Origin: Hydrogenovibrio sp965140365
GTDB lineage: Bacteria; Pseudomonadota; Gammaproteobacteria; Thiomicrospirales; Thiomicrospiraceae
Assembly: GCA_965140365.1 (NCBI GenBank)
Contig: OZ223196.1
Length of the DNA stretch: 64,000 nucleotides
Strand: one strand, 5' to 3'
The translations under genes were made by a program, and so were the position numbers. This document shows positions 26,744 through 33,927 of this stretch, one piece after another (positions within the stretch are counted from its first letter, which is position 1; every line of letters begins with the position of its first letter). The notes below the pieces were generated by a model. It ran no database searches, was not told where the DNA came from, and saw nothing but the letters and a program-made list of their open reading frames with translations.

Positions 26744-27184
26744 ATGCGCAGTGATTTTTATGACAACATCGGCATATCAGCATTAGCAATTAACTTTGTT
26801 TTACGTCATCAACCAAATATAGATATTGCAAAAGTCTACCTAATTCTCCCTTTTCTATTGCATAAGTCATCAATAACACTTATTTCAAAAATTAAAACAG
26901 AAAAATCGATTGACGAGTTTGTAGCTACATATCCTGCTATAGCTGCAAACTTCCATTCTCACTTTACTTCTTATCTAGCTTTAACAACAAATACTCTTCT
27001 ATTTCTACATGATATTGGCTTAATAAAAATAAATGGTCGAAAAATTAATCAATTGAAAACTATTGATTATGAAAAAAAAATGGGAAAACGAGCCAATGAA
27101 ATTTTCAAAGTTTCATATCAGCTTTCCAAGATTTTAGATTCAAGTTCTGATGATTTATACACGCACTTGAGGATTTGGTTATGA
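26744..27184 (+). CDS. ABC-3C system middle component
   Basis: 146 aa from ATG 26744 (MRSDFYDNIG); TTG 26738 is an alternative. The small helical, winged-helix-like protein with ALAINFVLRHQP, LILPFLLHKSS and LALTTNTLLFLHDIGLIKI matches the three-component middle-component pattern: it bridges effector and ATPase. It overlaps the ATPase gene by ATGA at 27181-27184. Confidence 0.72.
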   Translation: MRSDFYDNIGISALAINFVLRHQPNIDIAKVYLILPFLLHKSSITLISKIKTEKSIDEFVATYPAIAANFHSHFTSYLALTTNTLLFLHDIGLIKINGRKINQLKTIDYEKKMGKRANEIFKVSYQLSKILDSSSDDLYTHLRIWL

Positions 27185-29022
27185 ACTTTGCACTCTTAAA
27201 AATAATTTTATGGTTTAAAAACGGGAATGTCAGAGAGTTAACTTTTGAAAAAAACAAAATAAATATCATTAGGGGTGGGTCTCATACTGGTAAAACAGAA
27301 ATACTCAATATTTTTGACTATTGTTTGTTCGCAAGCTCATCAAAAATTTCTGAAAGTATCGTGAACGAAAATGTGTATGCCTATGGAATTCAATTTGAGA
27401 TAAACGAAAATACTTTTACCCTTGCAAGAGGGGCGTTAAGTGAAGGGAAGCTAAGTGGCTCTTACTTTTTTTCATCAAACGGCCAAATACCTAGACGAGT
27501 AAACCTTTCTTGGAAAGAAAAATCAATCAAGTCAATTTTAGAAAAAGAGTTTTCAATAAATAGAGATGTAAAAATGCCATTTGGAGGCTCTTTTTTGAAA
27601 GCTGGCTCCAAGATATCTCTCAGGTATTTTTTACTTTTTAATACTATTTCAGGAAGTCTAATCCAAAATGAAAATGGCGTGTTTTTTGATAAGCAACATA
27701 CGGGAAGGTACAGAGATGCTCTACCAAGAATTTTCAACATTGCTATGGGAATTGAAACCATAGAGAATATGTTAAAAAAAGAACAATTACAAAGCTGGAG
27801 ATTAAAAGAAAAAGAAATTTCCGATAAAATTGAAAGCATTGATAATAAATATGATGAATTTAATCAAGAAAAACGGGAGATTATCAAAAAAGCTAAACAG
27901 TACGCCATTATTCCACAAGAGCTTTCTTTTAAGGATGCATTAACAGAGTTAGAAGAAATACTTGAAAGCTTTGACTCATACACAATTGAACAAAAAAATG
28001 GGGTCGAAGATATTGAAAAAAATATTCTACAATTAGAACAAAAAAAAGCTAATTTAAACCGTTTTCATAAAGAGTATAAAAAGTACAAAGAACATTTGAA
28101 AAAATCCTCTGATAGCTTGAAGCCAATTGAAATACTAAAAAATCAAAATGATTCCATTATAAAAACTTCTATTTTTGAGGAATTGCTTAACAGTTTTGAA
28201 GAGAGTTTAAAGGAGATTAAAGAAGCTTCAAAAAATAAAACGCCAATTGATCGGGATGTAGATGTTGAACTTAATCAAATCAATGCGGAATTAGAGAGCT
28301 TAAAGGCCATTTATGCACCGCAAATTATAAAAGCGGAACACCCGAAAGAAATTTACCTTTTTTTAGGAGAGTTTAAAGCAAAGTCAGAAATTTTTTCTGT
28401 CAATGTCGATTCCCCACGCGCTATTCTCCAAGATCAGAAACAAGAAATAGAAATCAAATTGAAAAATGTTGATATAGAAGATACAGAACAAATAAAAATA
28501 AACATAATAAGGGCGATAGAAGTAACGGCTAATCAATTAATGGAATACCTAAATGATGCTCTTGGCAATTACAAAGACTATAAAGCCGTTTTTAATTATT
28601 CCAAGAAATCCTTGACTCTTAAAAAAGACGTCTTTAGCTTTGATGAAAATGTTGGGAGTAGCTCAAATCACATGTTTCTACACCTCCTATTTTCATTATC
28701 CTTACATAGAGTCGCCCAAGAATTAAATTCCAAGTTTATTCCTTCTTTTCTTATTATTGACCAACCAAGTAGACCTTACTGGGGGGATAGTAAAAAAAGG
28801 AAAAAAACTAATATTTCTGACACAGATACGTATAAACTACGAAAAGCATTTGAATTATTAAATCATTTTATGGATGACCGGATAAAAAATGAAAAGCCTT
28901 TCCAAATGATTGTTTTTGAGCATGCCGATACTGATGTGTTTGGCAGTTTAGAGCATATATATTTGCCCGAAGAATTTATTGATGGGAATGCCCTCGTACG
29001 AAAACAAGATATAAGCCAATAA
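27181..29022 (+). CDS. ABC-3C system ABC/SMC-like ATPase (DUF3732 type)
   Basis: 613 aa from ATG 27181, with TGAGGATTT upstream. Walker A is RGGSHTGKTEIL near residue 33 and Walker B is SFLIIDQPSRPYW near 530. Long coiled coils lie between (about 200-370 and 390-460), giving an SMC/Rad50-like layout. The helix SSNHMFLHLLFSLSLHRVA replaces a canonical ABC signature, as in DUF3732 proteins. Such ATPases probably sense DNA or nucleoprotein changes and control the nuclease partner. It is the last gene of the coupled three-gene operon. Confidence 0.8.
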   Translation: MNFALLKIILWFKNGNVRELTFEKNKINIIRGGSHTGKTEILNIFDYCLFASSSKISESIVNENVYAYGIQFEINENTFTLARGALSEGKLSGSYFFSSNGQIPRRVNLSWKEKSIKSILEKEFSINRDVKMPFGGSFLKAGSKISLRYFLLFNTISGSLIQNENGVFFDKQHTGRYRDALPRIFNIAMGIETIENMLKKEQLQSWRLKEKEISDKIESIDNKYDEFNQEKREIIKKAKQYAIIPQELSFKDALTELEEILESFDSYTIEQKNGVEDIEKNILQLEQKKANLNRFHKEYKKYKEHLKKSSDSLKPIEILKNQNDSIIKTSIFEELLNSFEESLKEIKEASKNKTPIDRDVDVELNQINAELESLKAIYAPQIIKAEHPKEIYLFLGEFKAKSEIFSVNVDSPRAILQDQKQEIEIKLKNVDIEDTEQIKINIIRAIEVTANQLMEYLNDALGNYKDYKAVFNYSKKSLTLKKDVFSFDENVGSSSNHMFLHLLFSLSLHRVAQELNSKFIPSFLIIDQPSRPYWGDSKKRKKTNISDTDTYKLRKAFELLNHFMDDRIKNEKPFQMIVFEHADTDVFGSLEHIYLPEEFIDGNALVRKQDISQ

Positions 29023-29056
29023 TATAATATCTTGATGAGACATAAAGACCGAATTT

Positions 29057-29863
29057 ATGCATACATATAGGGACCTTAAGTTAGAAGTTTTTAAAAAATC
29101 ATCTTCACTTCTGTTGAAATTATTTAGAAACTTAGAGAATTACCGAGCCTTAACAGAGAAAAATAAAACTGAATTTGACCTTTACTTCATGTCTTCTGAG
29201 CTTGTGCAGCTTAAATGGAGTAAGCATTACTTAACAAATCGCCATTATCGTTTATTTAAATTACTTCACTTTTTTCCAAAAACACATTTCCCTGATAAAC
29301 ACATTCCTGACAGAATATATAAGTTTGCTATTAATTTGATGGATAAACAGGTACTCAAAATTACTTTAAATACCGATGATAAGAAAATTGAATCGATTTC
29401 GATTTTTGAGAAATTTATTCTGTCAAGAGGTCTTGCGTTCTATTTTGATGCTCTAAGCACTATCCAGAATGGAAGGATCATCGGTGATTTACTAAATGAT
29501 TTTCTTAAAACATCAAATATAAAAAGTTTAACCGATGCCATGAAGGTTGATCCAAGCGTTGAGCATATTCCTAAAATAAACAAACACATCAATTCGCTTT
29601 CCATATCAAATCATATAGATTTTCGGACAAAAAGTGCTAATGCAATTAAAGTGCCGATATTAACACCTCATAAAAACAGAGTTCATATAGAAGTCCCTAT
29701 GTTTTTTCACTATGCTGCTATTTCCGGCTTATTGAAAGGGCCGTATCGTTTGGAAGTCGAAGAGCTTTTTAATATTGCTAAAGAGCTGAACGTTATACCG
29801 CTGAAATCAGACATTAGTAAAGACTTCTTTAGAAAGCAGCTTAAGTACTACAGAACGCTGTAA
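29057..29863 (+). CDS. Hypothetical 268-aa protein
   Basis: Not recognised. Sequence is basic and mixed alpha/beta by eye (MHTYRDLKLEVFKKSSSLLL; ending KDFFRKQLKYYRTL). It is in the same orientation as the ABC-3C genes, 34 bp downstream, with a convincing terminator right after it. It may be co-transcribed with them or may belong to the replication module that follows. No signal peptide or membrane segment is clear. Confidence 0.55.
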   Translation: MHTYRDLKLEVFKKSSSLLLKLFRNLENYRALTEKNKTEFDLYFMSSELVQLKWSKHYLTNRHYRLFKLLHFFPKTHFPDKHIPDRIYKFAINLMDKQVLKITLNTDDKKIESISIFEKFILSRGLAFYFDALSTIQNGRIIGDLLNDFLKTSNIKSLTDAMKVDPSVEHIPKINKHINSLSISNHIDFRTKSANAIKVPILTPHKNRVHIEVPMFFHYAAISGLLKGPYRLEVEELFNIAKELNVIPLKSDISKDFFRKQLKYYRTL

Positions 29864-29870
29864 AAAGTAT

Positions 29871-29906
29871 AGGGAATAATTTTCAAAAAAAATATTCCCT
29901 TCTTTT
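29871..29906 (+). terminator. Terminator after the ABC-3C region
   Basis: Stem AGGGAATA / TATTCCCT with an A-rich loop, then TCTTTTG. It lies 8 bp after the upstream stop codon. Confidence 0.7.
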
Positions 29907-29965
29907 GTTCAGCTCGTTTCTTCAAACTCCAAGTCAACGTTCGCGACGTTAGTTCAATCAAACAC

Positions 29966-29977
29966 TAATCGATTAGA
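29966..29977. promoter_or_regulatory. 12-bp perfect palindrome upstream of rep
   Basis: CTAATCGATTAG, 25 bp before the rep start, possibly an operator. The rep ribosome binding site TTTGGAG follows at 29990-29996. Confidence 0.35.
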
Positions 29978-30001
29978 ACAACTTTTATTTGGAGTTTAAC
30001 T

Positions 30002-31273
30002 ATGAATATTTCTAAAGAAGAAAATAAGCAATCTGAAAATCAAACCACCCCGCACGAAGAGATTTTATCTCCCGCGCCATGCGAGGGAGATAAAACTCTG
30101 AGAGCGGCGGTTGGCACTTCAGCGGGTGCCTCACCTTGTAACACAGCACCCTGCAAATACACGCAGGAACAAAGCAGGCACATTTGTCCATTACGCTGTG
30201 CATTGGACAGCCTTTATTTATCCTTCCACGGAACGACTTTCGAAAAAGTTGAAGATCGTTTATTTGATTTAAAAAACATAGCTCAGGGCAACTCATCCAT
30301 TCGAACGTCTCAGGCTTTTTATCAAATCTTAGATCATCAGTTTGAGGTTAAAGCGAAAGGGGCTGGGAAGTTTGCCTACGTGTTGGAAGATAACTGGTTT
30401 CGTATTGAGGTCTCGTCGGCTAAATCGAAAAAACTGCCTTTGGCTTATGTGCAGATCAGAAGCGAGTTATTAACCTTTCAACCCCTGAAGGTGATCATTA
30501 AGAAGCTTAAAAAAATTATCCATTTAATCGGTGACTATAAAGATGAACCCCGAATCAGCCGCTTGGATATGTGTTTGGATTTATTTACAACCGATCACTT
30601 TAGTTTTGAGCGGATTAATGAAGAACAATGGAAAACCAAAGCAATGCAAATCAGCGCCTTCTATACCAATAAAAAATGTTCCGGTTATTCGATTGGCAAA
30701 GGCGATATTGTAGGACGAATTTACAACAAGCTTTTGGAAATCAAGCTTTCCGGAAAAGAGTACTTGTTCCCGCTTTGGAAAGACGAGGGGTGGAACGGTG
30801 AACAGGACGTTTGGCGCGTGGAGTTTCAATTTAGACGCGCTTTTCTGCAAGAAGCCAATATTTTGTTCTTGAGTGACTATTTACTGAATCGTCAGAATCT
30901 GTGGCACTATGCTTCTCAGAACTGGCTACAGCTTGTGCAACCGAACGATCAAGATTCGAACCCATCACGCTGGCCGGTTCATCCCGCTTGGCAAGAAATT
31001 GCCCGTGCTTGTTCCTGTACCGAACCCAAGCGCCTAAAACGGGTCACGAAAGAGCGTATCCCGTCGAATCACTATTTGTTTGTGGCTGGGTTTGGCGCGA
31101 TTACGTCATTCATGGCCCGAGAAGGCATCTCCGATATTGGTGAAGCCTTTGGCGAATATTGGCAACAGGCCGAAGAGTTCCACAAGCAACACAAAGGCTT
31201 TGATCTTAACCAATACTTACAATCCAAGGTTGAAGAAAAAGCCAAACGGTTTAACAAGATTCAGGAGAAATAA
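30002..31273 (+). CDS. Replication initiation factor (Rep_trans-like)
   Basis: 423 aa. After a low-complexity N-terminal ~70 residues, the body carries replication-initiation-factor features: LRCALDSLYLSFHG, PRISRLDMCLDLF, GRIYNKLLEIK and DVWRVEFQFRR. Rep_trans proteins nick one strand at an origin through a tyrosine and start rolling-circle replication. Here it would let the excised element replicate. Strong inverted repeats inside codons ~20-70 (30063-30095, 30113-30130, 30150-30167, 30185-30209) may be the origin itself, as known for pT181-type plasmids where the origin lies in rep. It precedes xis and int on the same strand. Confidence 0.75.
   Translation: MNISKEENKQSENQTTPHEEILSPAPCEGDKTLRAAVGTSAGASPCNTAPCKYTQEQSRHICPLRCALDSLYLSFHGTTFEKVEDRLFDLKNIAQGNSSIRTSQAFYQILDHQFEVKAKGAGKFAYVLEDNWFRIEVSSAKSKKLPLAYVQIRSELLTFQPLKVIIKKLKKIIHLIGDYKDEPRISRLDMCLDLFTTDHFSFERINEEQWKTKAMQISAFYTNKKCSGYSIGKGDIVGRIYNKLLEIKLSGKEYLFPLWKDEGWNGEQDVWRVEFQFRRAFLQEANILFLSDYLLNRQNLWHYASQNWLQLVQPNDQDSNPSRWPVHPAWQEIARACSCTEPKRLKRVTKERIPSNHYLFVAGFGAITSFMAREGISDIGEAFGEYWQQAEEFHKQHKGFDLNQYLQSKVEEKAKRFNKIQEK
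30063..30095. repeat. Long inverted repeat inside rep, candidate double-strand origin
   Basis: Eleven perfect pairs TTTTATCTCCC / GGGAGATAAAA, then a G-A mismatch and three more pairs closing on loop CAT. A structure this regular in coding sequence suggests selection on the DNA or mRNA. Confidence 0.6.
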
Positions 31274-31276
31274 TCC

Positions 31277-31615
31277 ATGAGTGAGCAAAAAACGCTCACT
31301 CTCCAACAAGCGGCGGCATTTTTGCAATGCAATCCTGAGACGGTCAGACGGCTGGCTCAGGCGAAAAAAATTCCGTCCGCTAAGCTTGGACGCAAGTGGG
31401 TATTTATTGAACAAGACCTTGCACAATTTATCCGAAATCAATATTCTATTGGCGAGAGTGTTGTGCAAGTTGTTGACAACAATGAGGAATCTTCATTATG
31501 TCAATATACAAACGAAACGCTATCTGGTGGACTGAATTCATTGCACCAGACGGAAGAAGAATACGACGCTCTACTGGGACTGAAGACAGACGCTCGGCAG
31601 AAGAATACGAAGTAA
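31277..31615 (+). CDS. Excisionase-like HTH protein
   Basis: 112 aa. The first ~60 residues are a MerR/excisionase-type HTH_17 domain (LTLQQAAAFLQCNPETVRRL ... AKKIPSAKLGRKWVF). The rest is polar. It lies 3 bp after rep and its 3' 118 bp overlap the integrase gene in another frame, a coupling typical of xis-int pairs. It probably directs excision and may regulate the adjoining genes. Confidence 0.7.
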   Translation: MSEQKTLTLQQAAAFLQCNPETVRRLAQAKKIPSAKLGRKWVFIEQDLAQFIRNQYSIGESVVQVVDNNEESSLCQYTNETLSGGLNSLHQTEEEYDALLGLKTDARQKNTK

Positions 31616-32523
31616 AGCTGAAACATGACCTTTGGCGCATTCATCACCTAGGTGAAAAGCCCAGAATGTTATGGAAAGAAGCGGTCGTTCGTTTCATGCG
31701 TGAGAAACAGAACAAAGATCAAACCAATGAAGTGAGTCTCTTCAAATACCTTGATCCTTTTCTGGGTCACATGTATGTCGATGAAATTCGCCGTATGCAT
31801 GTGGACGAAATCATTCAACAGCGGTTGAAAGAGGGCGTCACCAATACGACGATTAATCGTTTGCTTCAGAAACTGAGAGCCGTACTCAACAAAGCACACA
31901 AAGAATGGGAGGTGAAATGCGATCCTCCTTACATCAAACTCTTGAAGGAACCCAAAAGACGTGTTCGCTGGATTACGGAAAGCGAAGCGCAGAAGCTGAT
32001 CATGGCATTACAGCCACACACAGCGGATATGGTGATCTTTTCTCTGGAAACTGGGCTGAGGGAGTCCAATGTAACCTTGCTCCGGTGGGAGCAAGTGGAC
32101 CTTTCCCAACGCATTGTTTACATAGAAGGGGACGATATTTTGAAAAGTGATCAAGCTTTTGTGGTGCCGCTTTCCGATGTCGCGGTCGAAGTAATCAAGA
32201 AGCAGGTCGGTAAACACTCAGAACGCGTGTTTACGTTCAGAGGGAATCCGGTTCGACGCGCTAATACCAAGTCTTTTAAAGAGACTTGCAAAGCGGTTGG
32301 ATTAACGGATTTTCGCTGGCATGATTTGCGCCATACTTGGGCCACATGGCATATTCAGAGAGGAACGCCTTTGGAAGTGCTTCAAGAACTTGGGGGCTGG
32401 TCGGACTATAAAATGGTTAAGCGTTACGCGCATTTTAACCACCAGCATTTACAGAAATTCGTCAATCGCGGAACCCCGACAGACGTACCCACAATTTTCC
32501 CCACAAAGGTGAATTTTGGGTAA
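31498..32523 (+). CDS. Tyrosine integrase of element B
   Basis: 341 aa. N-terminal arm and core-binding domains (MSIYKRNAIWWTEF ... RRSTGTEDRRSAEEYE) are followed by a catalytic domain with ETGLRES (Arg), the HDLRHTWATW box (HxxR), LGGWSDYKMVKRYAHF (Trp and the Tyr nucleophile). Start ATG 31498 with GAGGAA upstream; the N-terminus fits family length. The stop lies only 55 bp from the tRNA-fMet attachment copy and abuts the tRNA terminator, the usual position of an integrase beside its att site. It most likely catalyses recombination between the two 45-bp repeats. Confidence 0.93.
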   Translation: MSIYKRNAIWWTEFIAPDGRRIRRSTGTEDRRSAEEYEVKLKHDLWRIHHLGEKPRMLWKEAVVRFMREKQNKDQTNEVSLFKYLDPFLGHMYVDEIRRMHVDEIIQQRLKEGVTNTTINRLLQKLRAVLNKAHKEWEVKCDPPYIKLLKEPKRRVRWITESEAQKLIMALQPHTADMVIFSLETGLRESNVTLLRWEQVDLSQRIVYIEGDDILKSDQAFVVPLSDVAVEVIKKQVGKHSERVFTFRGNPVRRANTKSFKETCKAVGLTDFRWHDLRHTWATWHIQRGTPLEVLQELGGWSDYKMVKRYAHFNHQHLQKFVNRGTPTDVPTIFPTKVNFG

Positions 32524-32524
32524 T

Positions 32525-32572
32525 AAAAAAGCCCTGACTCACTTCGCTATAAAGCTAATGAAATCAAGGCTT
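32525..32572 (-). terminator. Terminator of tRNA-fMet (element-supplied copy)
   Basis: Minus-strand stem AAGCCTTGA / TCAGGGCTT (32564-32572 with 32529-32537, one mismatch), followed by a T run. It begins right at the integrase stop codon and replaces the original terminator now at 8421-8469. Confidence 0.75.
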
Positions 32573-32578
32573 TGGATT

Positions 32579-32655
<77 letters not shown>

Positions 32656-32732
32656 TCAATGTGATGTGGCGTATTATAGAGTGTTACGAGAATATTTCAA
32701 GGACTTTCCCGGATTAATTTCGTAATCCCTTC

Positions 32733-32758
32733 AAAAACGGCCAGGCCTGGCCGTTTTT
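32733..32758. terminator. Bidirectional terminator built on CCAGGCCTGG
   Basis: Perfect 26-bp palindrome: AAAAACGGCCAGG and its complement CCTGGCCGTTTTT. A and T runs on both sides allow termination on both strands. It serves the HD-GYP gene (minus) whose stop is at 32764. Confidence 0.85.
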
Positions 32759-32763
32759 TATTG

Positions 32764-33819
32764 TTATTCGTCTTTAAAGCGGTGGTTGATATCGAGGAAG
32801 TCGTCGAAGTTTTGCAGGAAAAGCTCGGCTAAGTCAGGGTCGAAGGCTTTACCTTTCTGTTCGCGAAAATAGTCGCGCACTTGCTCGGGTTCCCAGGCGG
32901 GTTTGTATACGCGTTCGTGGCTGAGGGCATCGAATACGTCCGCTAGGGCACATACACGGCCGGCGATGTGAATGTCTTTGCCTTTGAGTCCGTTAGGGTA
33001 GCCGAAGCCGTCAAAACGTTCGTGATGTTGCTGCGCAATGATGGCGGCCATTTGCAGGACGGAGCGTTTGGAGTATTTGAGAATATCGTAGCCGATTTGG
33101 CTGTGGGTTTTGATGATTTCCATTTCGTCGTCGGTTAATTTCCCCGGTTTGTTTAGAATAGCGTCCGGAATGGCGACTTTGCCAATGTCGTGCATCGGCG
33201 CGGCGCGGTAGATTAAATCGACCGTATCGGCGTCGACGCCGTGCAGTGTGGCAAGCCGTTTGGCATTCTCAGCCACTCGCACCACGTGTAAGCCGGTTTC
33301 ATGTGAGCGTTCGTCGATGGCAGCGCCCATCATATAGATGACTTCTTTTTGAGTGGCTTCGAGTTCTTCGTTTAGGTTTTGAATTTCGCAAATGGCTTGG
33401 CTGACTTTTTCTTCGAGGTGGTTTTTGTAATCATTCAGTTCTAAATGCGTATGAACGCGGGCGAGCACTTCTTCGTTGGCGAAGGGCTTGGTGATGTAGT
33501 CGACGCCGCCGGCGAGAAAGGCATCGACTTTGCCTTCCGTCTCATTGAGCGCGCTGATGAATATAATGGGGATGCTGGCGGTTTCTGGAGCGGCTTTAAG
33601 GCGTTTACAGACTTCAAAACCGTCCATGTCGGGCATTTTGATGTCCAGCAAGACCAAGTCCGGTTTTTGGGCATGAATTGAGGCGAGCGCCATTTCACCA
33701 TTGATGGCGACACGAACGTTATAGTGTTCGTCGGATAGAATGTTGCTCAATAACTTGAGGTTGGCGGCGATGTCGTCAACGACGAGAATTTCATGTTGCC
33801 TGGGTGATGTGTGACTCAC
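32764..33819 (-). CDS. Response regulator with HD-GYP domain (c-di-GMP phosphodiesterase)
   Basis: About 351 aa. The REC domain (residues ~12-125) has EILVVDDIAANLKLL, the phosphoacceptor in LVLLDIKMPDMDGF and the lysine in YITKPFA. A short coiled coil leads to an HD-GYP domain with MHDIGKVAIPD and HHERFDGFGYPNGLKG, both motifs intact. It probably hydrolyses c-di-GMP when phosphorylated. I prefer GTG 33819 because AAGGAG lies five bases upstream; GTG 33825 overlaps that site. The hybrid kinase gene is 108 bp upstream on the same strand and is its likely partner. Confidence 0.9.
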   Translation of the reverse strand: MSHTSPRQHEILVVDDIAANLKLLSNILSDEHYNVRVAINGEMALASIHAQKPDLVLLDIKMPDMDGFEVCKRLKAAPETASIPIIFISALNETEGKVDAFLAGGVDYITKPFANEEVLARVHTHLELNDYKNHLEEKVSQAICEIQNLNEELEATQKEVIYMMGAAIDERSHETGLHVVRVAENAKRLATLHGVDADTVDLIYRAAPMHDIGKVAIPDAILNKPGKLTDDEMEIIKTHSQIGYDILKYSKRSVLQMAAIIAQQHHERFDGFGYPNGLKGKDIHIAGRVCALADVFDALSHERVYKPAWEPEQVRDYFREQKGKAFDPDLAELFLQNFDDFLDINHRFKDE

Positions 33820-33927
33820 AAGCACTCCTTCCGGTAATGGCGCGATGCAATCGGCGTTAAAATTCGCGGATTGTCAGATGGCGTGTTTTCATTGTAATTT
33901 CTATTCATGAAAATTTGAATCGTTAAA

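Larger units (their letters stand above)
8479..32578. mobile_element. Genomic island in tRNA-fMet, apparently two tandem elements
   Basis: The left edge is a 14-base copy of the tRNA-fMet 3' end (8479-8492) beside a stranded tRNA-type terminator. The right edge is the intact tRNA at 32579. A 45-bp exact copy of the tRNA 3' half at 23834-23878 divides the island into element A (serine recombinase, CBASS, other conflict genes) and element B (tyrosine integrase, Rep, ABC-3C, VapBC). The interior is visibly AT-rich relative to the flanks and contains no CCAGGCCTGG palindrome, which is frequent outside. Both elements carry a recombinase at their right-hand end and a replication-type gene. Confidence 0.85.
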
